Below are positions 1 to 7,881 of a stretch of 64,000 nt of DNA, piece after piece; the stretch's first letter is position 1, and every line of letters begins with the position of its first letter. Below the pieces are notes generated by a model. That model did no database searches. It was given only the letters and a program-made list of their open reading frames with translations, and was not told where the DNA came from. The translations under genes and the position numbers were made by a program. The stretch is from assembly GCA_032027125.1 (NCBI GenBank), contig JAVSMQ010000001.1, positions 1,507,910 to 1,571,909 on the forward strand. The letters run 5' to 3'. This DNA is from JANJTB01 sp032027125 (GTDB taxonomy: Bacteria > Bacteroidota > Ignavibacteria > Kapaibacteriales > UBA2268).

Positions 1-268
1 GCCCGGTATTGATAAATCGAAGGTCAGCATAAATGTTAATGAAGACCATGTATTAAATATTAAAGGTCTAAAAGATAAGGAACTTCCGGAAGGCAGGTCA
101 TTGCTTATCGGTGAACGTAAATACGGTGAATTTACACGTTCACTTCAGTTGCCTGAAGAAGCAGATATAGAAAAAATTGCCGCAAAATTTCAAAACGGCG
201 TACTTGAGCTTTCAATTCCCAAAAAAGAGCCTGTACAGCCAAAAGTAATTGAAGTAAAATTAAGTTAA
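1..268 (+). CDS. Hsp20/alpha-crystallin small heat-shock protein, C-terminal part (5' end outside window)
   Basis: The reading frame is open from base 2 to the TAA at 266-268; the start lies outside the window. Small heat-shock proteins bind unfolding proteins in the cytoplasm without ATP and hold them for refolding. The visible 88 residues carry the second half of an alpha-crystallin domain: a PGIDKSKVSINV strand, the GERKYGEFTRSLQLP block, the NGVLELSIPKK block (the family's usual N-G-V-L signature) and the tail ending in EVKLS. The next gene starts 41 bases downstream with closely related motifs, so this is the first member of a three-gene tandem array and probably shares its transcript. 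Confidence 0.9.
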   Translation, partial: PGIDKSKVSINVNEDHVLNIKGLKDKELPEGRSLLIGERKYGEFTRSLQLPEEADIEKIAAKFQNGVLELSIPKKEPVQPKVIEVKLS

Positions 269-309
269 ATCAAAATAATTTCTGTTCAACATTTTAAGGA
301 GTAATTAAA

Positions 310-759
310 ATGAACTTAGTAAAGTATGATCCGATGCCCGGCTTCGGTAGTCTGACACGCAGATTGAACAGTCTTATGAATAATTTTGAGCCAAGACTGT
401 CAATCGAGACAGGTGATTTTCTCCCTCGGGTTGACATATCCGAAACTGAAAAACAGCTTCTTATCCATGCAGAGATGCCAGGATTAAGTAAGGATGACTT
501 CAAAGTAACCGTCAGTGATGACCGTTTGCTGGTACTGAAGGGTTCCAAGAAAAGGAATCTTGAGGACAAATCTGAAGAAGGCGGCATTACTTATCACCGC
601 ATCGAAAGAACCAGCGGTGAGTTTACAAGAAGTTTCGCTTTGCCTGATTATGTAGATGCAGGCAGTATTAAAGCTAAATTTGAAAGTGGTGTTTTGGCAA
701 TCACTTTTGATAAGACAGAACCTGTTCAGCCAAAGGAAATCGAGATTAGGGTTTCCTGA
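310..759 (+). CDS. Hsp20/alpha-crystallin small heat-shock protein
   Basis: A 149-residue protein of usual length for bacterial Hsp20. The alpha-crystallin domain covers about residues 45-149, with RVDISETEKQLLIHAEMPG at its start, GEFTRSFALP in the middle and SGVLAITFDK near the end. The ATG is preceded by a Shine-Dalgarno-like AAGGAG about eight bases upstream, supporting this start. It lies between two other Hsp20 genes on the same strand. The N-terminal arm (MNLVKYDPMPGFGSLTRR) resembles that of the third copy only loosely, consistent with paralogues that differ in the substrate-binding arm. No heat-shock operator such as CIRCE was seen. Confidence 0.92.
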   Translation: MNLVKYDPMPGFGSLTRRLNSLMNNFEPRLSIETGDFLPRVDISETEKQLLIHAEMPGLSKDDFKVTVSDDRLLVLKGSKKRNLEDKSEEGGITYHRIERTSGEFTRSFALPDYVDAGSIKAKFESGVLAITFDKTEPVQPKEIEIRVS

Positions 760-784
760 TAAGGTTCGGAATGATTAATAATCC

Positions 785-818
785 GGCAGCACCTGAATAA
801 AAGTGTGCTGCCTGATTA
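785..818 (+). terminator. Hairpin between the second and third Hsp20 genes
   Basis: GGCAGCAC (785-792) pairs with GTGCTGCC (805-812) over a 12-base loop and is followed by TGATTAAAAAA rather than a clear U-tract. It could attenuate transcription between the two genes or protect the upstream message. It also argues against the upstream GTG at 803 as a start for the third gene, since that codon lies in the loop next to the stem. Confidence 0.4.
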
Positions 819-868
819 AAAAAGTTGAAATTGAAAGTATTTTTAATAAATTATTTATGGAGAATAAA

Positions 869-1339
869 ATGTCTTATTATCGTTTTGATCCCTTTAGAGG
901 TATGGAGCAGGTATTCAAAAAAGTTCAGCAGATGTCTGAAGAACTTGAGAAAGGAATTACTGTAGAGTACGGTAGTTTTTCACCAAAGATTGACATTAGC
1001 GAAGACGAAAAGAATCTTTATATAACAGCAGAGCTTCCCGGCATTAGCAAGGAAGATGTTAAAGTCTCAATCAATGAGAATAATTATATACTGCTTAAAG
1101 GAAATAAAAAACGTCCTGATGATGCCGGTAATACAGTGAAGGATGGTGAAGTTGCCAAAGAAGAAAAGACTTACATTAAGGCAGAACGCAGTTTCGGTGA
1201 ATTTTCACGTAGTTTTATACTGCCGGAGAATATCAACAAGGAAAGTATTTCTGCACAGTTCGATAACGGACTTCTTAAGGTAACTCTAACCAAGATTGAA
1301 CCTGCAAAACCAAAAGAAGTCGAAATCAGTATAGATTAA
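869..1339 (+). CDS. Hsp20/alpha-crystallin small heat-shock protein
   Basis: Third small heat-shock protein of the array, 156 residues from the chosen ATG. The start at 869 (MSYYRFDPFRG) is preferred over the in-frame GTG at 803 because GGAG sits six bases upstream and the MSYYRFDPF opening resembles other Hsp20 N-termini. The alpha-crystallin domain begins near residue 40 (PKIDISEDEKNLYITAELPG), continues through GEFSRSFILP and ends with DNGLLKVTLTK. Between the strands is a short charged insert (about residues 90-105, VKDGEVAKEEKTY). It is probably co-transcribed with the two upstream Hsp20 genes, with a strong hairpin downstream. Confidence 0.92.
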   Translation: MSYYRFDPFRGMEQVFKKVQQMSEELEKGITVEYGSFSPKIDISEDEKNLYITAELPGISKEDVKVSINENNYILLKGNKKRPDDAGNTVKDGEVAKEEKTYIKAERSFGEFSRSFILPENINKESISAQFDNGLLKVTLTKIEPAKPKEVEISID

Positions 1340-1402
1340 TCCTGTATTAATCAAAAGAGTTGAATTAATTCAAATCTATTCTGTTGAAAAACTTAGAAAT
1401 TA

Positions 1403-1450
1403 ACTCTCTTAATCCGCTTTTTTAAATGTTGGATTAAGGGAGTGTTTTCT
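1403..1450 (+). terminator. Rho-independent terminator of the Hsp20 array
   Basis: ACTCTCTTAATCC (1403-1415) pairs with GGATTAAGGGAGT (1431-1443) through 13 base pairs with one G-T wobble; GTTTTCT follows. The hairpin lies about 60 bases after the third Hsp20 stop codon. Confidence 0.75.
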
Positions 1451-1508
1451 ATAATATGAAATTACTTAGATTTAATCTGATTTGATATATGTTCTAAAAG
1501 AATTATTT

Positions 1509-2231
1509 TCACCCGTTTATCATCCCACCTAAAGTAATCGCAAGATAGGTTAAACCGTTAAAAGTGCCGTGCAGCACAATACCAATTGTTGTGTTATCCC
1601 TTTTTTGCATAATATAAGGTATTATAATTACGGTAGGCAGCAGCATGAGCATCATCTGCCATCCAAATGCAATGTGGAACAGAAGCCAGCCAACTGAATT
1701 CAAAACCCATGCATTTTTACCGAATTTCTTGACCTGCTTCGGAAATAAATAACCGCGCCAGAAAATTTCTTCACCTGCTATATTAAAAAAGAACATTACA
1801 GCCCACGAAATCAACAGCCACCATTCCGAACTCTTTATTGCGGGCATTTCCATAAACGCAGGATTTGTAGAAAAACCCGGGAAAAATTTCTTTTCCAAAT
1901 AAAATACAATGCCGCTTGTAATAAACAAAACAAGAAGACCGGTACCTGTCCACTTCAAGTCGGTGGCGGTAAGTTTTCTAAGCCTTAATCTTTCTAAAAT
2001 TGATTGATTCAATCCACTTTTTACTTCACCGTTATATGCCGCTATTGCAGAAACGAACAACATAATAAATACTACTCCTCCCGATATATGCCAGGCAAGG
2101 ACAGGGTTGACATCCAATTTGTTAATCAGGTACGGAAGATAACCATAAGCCGAAAAATATAACGCCAAGCTAAATACAACATAGATAGACAGCGATTTTA
2201 AAAGACCAATCGGCTCTATTTCATATTTCAT
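1509..2231 (-). CDS. CPBP family intramembrane glutamic endopeptidase (CAAX protease/Abi type)
   Basis: A polytopic membrane protein with about eight hydrophobic segments. It has the two hallmark motifs of the CPBP (CAAX protease and bacteriocin-processing) family: EEIFWRG, matching EExxxR, and LHGTFNG, matching the second conserved histidine motif. These residues form the membrane-embedded active site. Family members cleave near membrane surfaces and are variously linked to prenyl-protein or peptide processing and to bacteriocin immunity; the substrate here cannot be inferred. The ATG at 2231 is chosen; the frame also extends ten codons to a TTG at 2261. Neither has a clear ribosome-binding site. 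The gene stands alone, convergent with the Hsp20 array. Confidence 0.8.
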   Translation of the reverse strand: MKYEIEPIGLLKSLSIYVVFSLALYFSAYGYLPYLINKLDVNPVLAWHISGGVVFIMLFVSAIAAYNGEVKSGLNQSILERLRLRKLTATDLKWTGTGLLVLFITSGIVFYLEKKFFPGFSTNPAFMEMPAIKSSEWWLLISWAVMFFFNIAGEEIFWRGYLFPKQVKKFGKNAWVLNSVGWLLFHIAFGWQMMLMLLPTVIIIPYIMQKRDNTTIGIVLHGTFNGLTYLAITLGGMING

Positions 2232-2402
2232 AAAATATTTTACAAAATTAAACAAAATCAATATGCAATTTAGTTGTTTTCAGGATAATATCAATTGATA
2301 ATCTAATTGAGTTATGATATTCAATTCTTTTATATCATATTTTTCACTAATAAACGTTTTTAGCAGTACTTATGAATACTAATTTTTCTAGGATTATTGA
2401 AA

Positions 2403-2744
2403 ATGAAGAATATTGAAACTGAAGTTTTGGATACTTATGTAATTTTACGTCTATCCGGTCAGTTTACCGGTGGTGAAGAAACCGACAAATTGGTCGAAGA
2501 ATTTGAAAAAACTGTTCTGATTCCAAACCCGGGATTGATTGTTGATTTTGCAAATACTACTTACCTAAGCTCTATTGTTATTGGTCTGTTGGTCAAGATG
2601 CACGCCAAATTCAGCGAGACCGATGGTAAATTAATTTTCTGCTCATTAAACCAAACTTTACGAAATGTTCTGAAAATGACTAAAGTTGATACTGTGCTTA
2701 ATATAGTTGATACTTTGGATGAAGCTAAAGCCAGATTTGTTTAG
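2403..2744 (+). CDS. STAS-domain protein, anti-sigma factor antagonist type
   Basis: A 113-residue single-domain protein of the SpoIIAA/RsbV type. The STAS fold is indicated by the VLDTYVILRLSGQF opening strand, LIVDFANTTYLSSIVIGLL around residues 45-63 (the region with the phosphorylatable serine in this family) and the GKLIFCSLNQTLRNVL strand-helix near the C-terminus. Such proteins are switched by a serine kinase/phosphatase pair and bind an anti-sigma factor or another partner. No kinase or anti-sigma gene is adjacent, so the partner lies elsewhere. The ATG at 2403 is preferred over a TTG two codons upstream because AGGA lies nine bases before it. Confidence 0.82.
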   Translation: MKNIETEVLDTYVILRLSGQFTGGEETDKLVEEFEKTVLIPNPGLIVDFANTTYLSSIVIGLLVKMHAKFSETDGKLIFCSLNQTLRNVLKMTKVDTVLNIVDTLDEAKARFV

Positions 2745-3094
2745 AGCATTCTGCTCCAAACTATATGGTATTTAATCAGAAGGTAATGTTATAATACTTA
2801 CTACTTTTACTGTCAGGAAAACCAAAAGTCAAATTTGTAATCCTGCACAGTCATAAGCCTGAAAAAAAGCATTCCAACGTAATTGCCGGGGAATAAAATA
2901 TTTCCCGCCAATTCTATTAGGATACCAATGAGAGTAGAATTAATCTTATTTATTAAAGAAAATCAGATTGGTTTAAAATCTAATTATTAAAAGAAAAGAA
3001 AATATATTTTTATGTTTTGCATTTTTCATTTTTTAACTTCTATTATAATGATTAAATTTGCAAATAAATAATTTGCAAACATACTAAACATAAT
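2745..3094. other. Intergenic stretch, no gene seen
   Basis: 350 AT-rich bases between the STAS gene and mraY. An imperfect inverted repeat (ATTGCCGGGGA near 2881 against TTTCCCGCCAAT near 2910) could be a weak terminator or RNA hairpin, but it lacks a U-tract. The promoter of mraY must lie here or just upstream; I cannot assign it. Confidence 0.5.
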
Positions 3095-4225
3095 ATGCTA
3101 TATTATCTTGGTTTATGGTTACGCGACACATTCGACCCGCCGGGATTCGGATTATTCCAATATATAACCTTCAGAGCGGCTCTTGCTGCTATAAGCGCCC
3201 TTCTTATCAGTTTCATTTTCGGACCGATGATAATCCGCAAACTGAAAAAACATCAAATAGGCGAGCAGGCAAAAAGCGAACTCCAGCAGGTAGGCAATCA
3301 CAGTCTCAAGGCAGGCACTCCAACTATGGGTGGTCTGATTGTACTGACGGCAATGCTGCTCCCGACACTGCTGTGGGCTGATCTGGGGAACATGTTTATA
3401 ATACTTATTTTACTCACAACTGCCTGGCTTGGTGCTGTCGGCTTTCTGGATGATTATCTGAAAGTGATTAAAAAGTATCCTAACGGATTAATCGGGCAGT
3501 ACAAAATTGCCGGACAGGTTTCGATTGGTTTAATTCTGGGTGGTGTAATCTATTTTTTCCCGGAAACATTCTCAACAGATTTTTGGAAATTTAATACATT
3601 AACAACCATTCCTTTTGAAAAAAATGTTAATTTTGATTTCGGCATTTTATATATTCCGGTCGTCATTTTCATACTTACAGCTACTTCAAATGCAGTAAAT
3701 TTGACTGACGGATTGGACGGCTTAGCTATCGGAACAGTAGGAATAGCAACATTGGCACTTGCCGTAATCGCATATTTTTCCGGTAATGCTAATTTTTCTG
3801 AATATCTGAATATGATGCACCTTCGAAATGCAGGCGAACTGACAGTATTTGCTGCTGCTCTGGTAGGTGCGGCGTTGGGTTTTCTATGGTATAATTCCTA
3901 TCCGGCACAGGTTTTTATGGGAGATACAGGTTCTTTGGCATTAGGCGGTGCAATCGGAGGATTGGCTATTTTAATCAAAAAAGAATTTATGCTTCCGATT
4001 CTTGGGGGTGTATTTTTTGCCGAAACGTTATCAGTAATTATACAGGTTTCATATTTTAAATACACAAGAAAAAAATATGGAGTTGGGAGAAGAATCTTCA
4101 AAATTGCCCCGCTCCACCATCATTTTGAGAAAAGCGGCTTGCATGAATCCAAAATTGTAACACGGTTTTACATTATTGCCATAATGCTTGCCATAATTGC
4201 AATGACTACATTTAAAGTCAGGTAA
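3095..4225 (+). CDS. mraY: Phospho-N-acetylmuramoyl-pentapeptide-transferase
   Basis: MraY transfers phospho-MurNAc-pentapeptide from UDP to undecaprenyl phosphate, making lipid I on the inner face of the cytoplasmic membrane, the first membrane step of peptidoglycan synthesis. The 376-residue length and about ten membrane segments fit. Diagnostic motifs are present: TPTMGG at 75-80, the magnesium-binding DD at 119-120, NLTDGLDG at 202-209, GDTGS at 276-280, and the HHHFEKSG loop at 341-348. The usual neighbours (murE, murF, murD, ftsW) are absent, so the gene is detached from the dcw cluster. Its 3' end overlaps the convergent DUF1801 gene by eight bases. Confidence 0.97.
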   Translation: MLYYLGLWLRDTFDPPGFGLFQYITFRAALAAISALLISFIFGPMIIRKLKKHQIGEQAKSELQQVGNHSLKAGTPTMGGLIVLTAMLLPTLLWADLGNMFIILILLTTAWLGAVGFLDDYLKVIKKYPNGLIGQYKIAGQVSIGLILGGVIYFFPETFSTDFWKFNTLTTIPFEKNVNFDFGILYIPVVIFILTATSNAVNLTDGLDGLAIGTVGIATLALAVIAYFSGNANFSEYLNMMHLRNAGELTVFAAALVGAALGFLWYNSYPAQVFMGDTGSLALGGAIGGLAILIKKEFMLPILGGVFFAETLSVIIQVSYFKYTRKKYGVGRRIFKIAPLHHHFEKSGLHESKIVTRFYIIAIMLAIIAMTTFKVR

Positions 4226-4628
4226 TTGTATTTTTACCTGCTTTGCTTCGGGAATTTCTCAAAGCCTGACTAAAGGGATTTTCTTTTATGGAATCTAATC
4301 TCAGGGCTACAGCAAGTATTTCTGCAATTTCTAATTCCGGGATTTCGTTTAGATGATAAAAGGTAATACCGGCTACAATCTTTCTTGATTTTTTCTCAAG
4401 AATGGGGAACATCTGAGATAATTCTACACCGCGTGTGAATACGAGTTCTGTTCCTTTGTTTTTAACAGGATTTAGATAACAAAGCCAGCTTTTTCCGAAA
4501 TAAAACGGAATTCTGAATTTTATACTGCATGTTATCCCGTCATAGGAAGTAATGAGGCTGTGCAGATATCTAAGCACATCATTTTGATTTCCATCAAATT
4601 TTAATATAAATTCTTCAATTTCGTGCAA
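4218..4628 (-). CDS. DUF1801 domain protein (YdhG/frataxin-like fold)
   Basis: A 136-residue cytoplasmic protein. The opening (EEFILKFDGNQNDVLRYLHSLI), the central SIKFRIPFYFGKSWLCYLNP and the VELSQMFPILEKKSRK segment match the DUF1801 family, a small alpha/beta fold that includes Bacillus YdhG; function is mostly unknown. The frame starts with TTG at 4628; the next in-frame upstream stop leaves no ATG, and the first internal methionine would delete half the domain, so TTG is favoured. The gene stands alone and converges on mraY with an eight-base overlap, which suggests mutual transcriptional interference but no shared role. Confidence 0.75.
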   Translation of the reverse strand: MHEIEEFILKFDGNQNDVLRYLHSLITSYDGITCSIKFRIPFYFGKSWLCYLNPVKNKGTELVFTRGVELSQMFPILEKKSRKIVAGITFYHLNEIPELEIAEILAVALRLDSIKENPFSQALRNSRSKAGKNTIT

Positions 4629-4788
4629 ATTACGTTTACTACAATTATTTAATTAAACAAACAGACAAAAAATCAAAAATTGGAATACTATTTGCTTGTA
4701 TAATTATTTTAAATCTTATAATAATATTGGATTAATTTCGATATTATAATTTAGAATTCATTATTGAAATTATGCAGGTTAAAAAAGC

Positions 4789-5796
4789 ATGAATGCTGTA
4801 AATATAGGTCTTATCGGAGCAGGAGAAATAGCACAGAATTTTCATTTGCCAATACATTTCAGATTACCAAACGTCAAATTGTATGCAATTTTTGACAAAA
4901 ACAAGTCAAAAGCACAACATTTAGCAGAAAAATATAATATTCCTTATGTATGTAATTCACTTGAAGAATTATTAAAAATTGATGAATTAGATGCTGTTGA
5001 TATCTGCACTTCAACAGATGCACATGCCGAAATAGCTATTGCCTCAATAGAAGCAGGCAAACACACTTTAATTGAAAAACCGGTTGCCAGAAATTATCAT
5101 GAAGCATTAGAAATTCAAAAAGCAGAAGCTGCCGGCGATGTGAAAGTAATGGTTGCTACAAACCAGCGATTTAGATATGATGCGAAGATGCTGAAAAGTT
5201 ATGTCAAGAATAACGATATCGGTGATATTTTTTATATTCAGGGCAGTTGGCTGCAGCAAAAGAGAAACGCTGAATGGCGTGAGCAAATCGAGAAATCCGG
5301 CGGCGGTGTACTTATTGATTTGGGTGTATCGCTTATTGATTCTTTGATGTGGATTTGCGATTTCCCGGAAATCAGGTCAGTATCGGCTAATACTTTTAAA
5401 CATCTGACTGAAAAGGTTGAAGATGTATGTATAGCAAATATTAAGTTTACAAACGGCAGCATAGCTACCATGGAAATGAGCTGGTCGTTATTCAGTTCGC
5501 GGAACAGTTTTGCGTTTAATGTTTATGGCAGTAAAGGCAGTGCAAAGATAAATCCTGTTCAGCTTTATAAGACAGATAGTGATATTTATTATCCCGTAAA
5601 AAATAGAGACCAGCACTCAAATATGGAAATTTTCCGAAAATCTTTTGAAAGCGAGATAAAGCATTTTATAAATTCTGTTCAGGGATTCAGTCCGATTGTT
5701 TCAAATGTATCCGAAGCTGTTATAATTATGAAAATAATTGAAGCAATGTACAAGTCATCTATTGAAGGAAAAGAAATTGATTTCGAAAATTTCTGA
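4789..5796 (+). CDS. Gfo/Idh/MocA family NAD(P)-dependent oxidoreductase
   Basis: A 335-residue protein with an N-terminal Rossmann fold (GLIGAGEIAQ, residues 7-16) and the family signature EKP at residues 96-98, whose lysine contributes to catalysis. The C-terminal substrate domain begins near residue 120 (NQRFRYDAKMLK). These enzymes oxidise or reduce sugars, inositols, amino-sugars or related polyols with NAD(P). The window has no adjacent sugar-metabolism genes, so the substrate is unknown. The ATG at 4789 gives a start directly before the nucleotide-binding strand, as usual in the family. It appears monocistronic. Confidence 0.88.
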   Translation: MNAVNIGLIGAGEIAQNFHLPIHFRLPNVKLYAIFDKNKSKAQHLAEKYNIPYVCNSLEELLKIDELDAVDICTSTDAHAEIAIASIEAGKHTLIEKPVARNYHEALEIQKAEAAGDVKVMVATNQRFRYDAKMLKSYVKNNDIGDIFYIQGSWLQQKRNAEWREQIEKSGGGVLIDLGVSLIDSLMWICDFPEIRSVSANTFKHLTEKVEDVCIANIKFTNGSIATMEMSWSLFSSRNSFAFNVYGSKGSAKINPVQLYKTDSDIYYPVKNRDQHSNMEIFRKSFESEIKHFINSVQGFSPIVSNVSEAVIIMKIIEAMYKSSIEGKEIDFENF

Positions 5797-6104
5797 TTTC
5801 ATTATAGAATATAAATCAATAATACTGCAAGTTATTCATTAGAAATAGTCTTAGTAGTCAGTTAAAAAAGTATTTAAAGTTATGCAAACAGGGTTGTTAG
5901 TACTTTTAAGTTATTGAAATAAAAGTATGTCAAACATCCTTGTTAGACTTGAGATTTGGAATTATTGACTTTTTCAACAGACTCTTAAATAAGATTTCCC
6001 ATACACATTATTTGTTACATAATTTTTTTTGATAATGAATTATCGGTTAAAAATGATTATTTTTGTAGTTCTTAATGAATTATAAAATATTTTGAGCAAT
6101 AAAA
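5797..6104. other. Intergenic leader upstream of tryptophanase
   Basis: 308 AT-rich bases. A 13-codon ORF (MSNILVRLEIWNY, 5927-5968) with one tryptophan near its end lies 136 bases before the tryptophanase start. A 27-base segment at 5968-5994 matches, in reverse, the end of the palindromic repeat at 53677-53814. Nothing else was recognised. Confidence 0.5.
5968..5994 (-). repeat. Partial copy of the AAGAGTCTGTTGAAAAAGT repeat end
   Basis: Read on the minus strand this gives CTTATTTAAGAGTCTGTTG followed by AAAAAGTC, the same end sequence that bounds the 138 bp palindromic element at 53677-53814. The internal hairpin is missing, so this is a solo end or a decayed copy. Confidence 0.5.
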
Positions 6105-7475
6105 ATGAGAACAATGATTGAGCCTTTCAAAATTAAAAGCATTGAAGAAATTCCTATAACTAATCGCCAGCAGCGTGAAAAATATCTTGCCGATGCCTTT
6201 TATAATCCGTTTTTTTTGAGGTCGGAACACGTAACTATTGATTTGCTGACCGACAGCGGCACAACAGCAATGAGCAGTAAACAGTGGGCAGGACTGATGG
6301 ATGGCGACGAAGCGTATGCAGGCAGTAAAAGTTATTTTAAATTTGAAAAAGTGGTAAAGGATTTAACCGGATATAAACATTTACTTCCGACACATCAGGG
6401 AAGAGCAGCCGAAAAAATTCTTTTTACACTAGTTGCTAAACCGGGAATTACTATACCAAGCAATTCACATTTCGATACAACACGCGGCAACATTGAATTT
6501 GCAGGTGCCGAAGCAGTGGACAATCTCGTTGATGTAGGAATGATGCCTGAAGTAACGGCACCATTCAAAGGCAACATGGATATTGACAAACTTAAAGCCC
6601 TGATTGAAGAAAGGGGTCCTCAAAACATACCTTTATGTATGCTTACAGTTACAAATAATACAGCCGGCGGTCAGCCTGTTTCGATGCAGAATATTCGCGA
6701 AACAAAAGCACTGCTCAGTGAGTATGGGATTCCGCTTATTCTTGATGCCTGCCGTTTTGCAGAAAATGCTTACTTTATAAAAAAGCGTGAACCCGGTTAT
6801 GAAAATAAAACTATAAAAGAAATTGCCCAGGAAATGTTCTCCTATGCTGACGGTGCTACTATGTCTGCCAAAAAAGACGGACTATCAAATACCGGTGGTT
6901 TTCTTGCACTTAATGATGATGAACTCGCTGAGAAAGCAAAAGTACTACTGATAATTATGGAAGGGTTCCTGACTTACGGCGGTATGACCCGTCGCGACCT
7001 TGAAGCACTTGCTCAGGGGTTTGAAGAAGTATTAGAGGAAAATTATCTTGAGTACAGAGTTGGACAGGTTAAATATTTAGGCGACCTGCTTTTAGAAGCC
7101 GGAGTACCAATTTTACAGCCGACAGGCGGTCATGCAGTTTATCTCGATGCTGCAAGGTTTGCACCGCATATAGCACCTGACAATTTTCCCGGACAAAGTG
7201 TTCTATGCGAGTTATATCTGGTCAGCGGAGTTAGATCTGTTGAAATAGGTTCATTGATGTTCGGCTCGACGGATGCTGCTGGCATTGCAGTAGCGCCATC
7301 AATGGAGCTTGTCAGAATGGCAATCCCAAGAAGAGTTTATACAAAATCACATATAGAATATGTTGCTGAAGCATGTATCGAAACATACCGCAGCAGACAT
7401 AAATTAAGAGGTATGAGAGTATCTCATGAAGCGAAGTACCTCAGACATTTTACAGCTAAACTTGAATACGTTTAA
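6105..7475 (+). CDS. tnaA: Tryptophanase (tryptophan indole-lyase)
   Basis: A PLP-dependent beta-eliminating lyase that splits tryptophan into indole, pyruvate and ammonia. The 456-residue protein aligns residue for residue with tyrosine phenol-lyase numbering. The PLP lysine is K257 (MSAKKDG), the pyridine-binding aspartate D214, and THQGRAAE (96-103) matches the phosphate-binding loop. The specificity positions read like tryptophanase rather than tyrosine phenol-lyase: D124 instead of Thr, V379 instead of Met, I381 instead of Arg and H448 instead of Phe. The length is that of tyrosine phenol-lyase (E. coli TnaA is 471), so the name rests on those four residues. No TnaB permease is adjacent. 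The ATG at 6105 is the first in frame. Confidence 0.88.
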   Translation: MRTMIEPFKIKSIEEIPITNRQQREKYLADAFYNPFFLRSEHVTIDLLTDSGTTAMSSKQWAGLMDGDEAYAGSKSYFKFEKVVKDLTGYKHLLPTHQGRAAEKILFTLVAKPGITIPSNSHFDTTRGNIEFAGAEAVDNLVDVGMMPEVTAPFKGNMDIDKLKALIEERGPQNIPLCMLTVTNNTAGGQPVSMQNIRETKALLSEYGIPLILDACRFAENAYFIKKREPGYENKTIKEIAQEMFSYADGATMSAKKDGLSNTGGFLALNDDELAEKAKVLLIIMEGFLTYGGMTRRDLEALAQGFEEVLEENYLEYRVGQVKYLGDLLLEAGVPILQPTGGHAVYLDAARFAPHIAPDNFPGQSVLCELYLVSGVRSVEIGSLMFGSTDAAGIAVAPSMELVRMAIPRRVYTKSHIEYVAEACIETYRSRHKLRGMRVSHEAKYLRHFTAKLEYV

Positions 7476-7492
7476 TTGACTGATTTTCAAAA

Positions 7493-7525
7493 TGCCTCAC
7501 TCTTAGGATTTTTTAGAGTGAGGCA
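7493..7525 (+). terminator. Hairpin after tnaA
   Basis: TGCCTCACTCT (7493-7503) pairs perfectly with AGAGTGAGGCA (7515-7525). A T-run lies in the loop, and only AATTC plus an A-run follows, so it is a stable 3' hairpin rather than a textbook intrinsic terminator. Confidence 0.6.
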
Positions 7526-7881
7526 AATTCAAAAAAATAGTTCCATAAATAAATTTGAAAATAAGTTAAAATATTTGAAATTTTTGTTTGAGAATAAACA
7601 TTGGCTATCAGCGGTTTTAGAATGATATTGGCAAAATATACTCATTTTTTACTTAGGAAATTTTGAAAATTAATTTTTTGTTTCAATAAAATTTTGTTTA
7701 TTTGTAACTGATAGTTGTGCAATTTTTTACACAGTTATTTTTTTATCAACAAATACTTGTTAAGAATGCCGGTTTACAAAGAATTTTTCATACGATTGAA
7801 TGCGACAGAGCAAAATATTCTGTCGAATAATTTTATGTTAATATCTAAATCATATTTTTCAAACCATTTATTGGAGAACTT
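7526..7881. other. Intergenic stretch, no gene seen
   Basis: About 356 very AT-rich bases between the tnaA hairpin and the NlpC/P60 gene. TTGGAGAA just before 7882 is the ribosome-binding site of that gene. No ORF, repeat or RNA motif could be supported. Confidence 0.5.

Noticed and set aside
803..868. Upstream GTG start for the third Hsp20 gene
   Set aside because: The extra 22 residues are encoded by the hairpin and an AT-rich leader; the ATG at 869 has GGAG at good spacing.
6105..7475. Naming the 456-residue PLP lyase tyrosine phenol-lyase
   Set aside because: Length fits, but the specificity residues (D124, V379, I381, H448) are those of tryptophanase.
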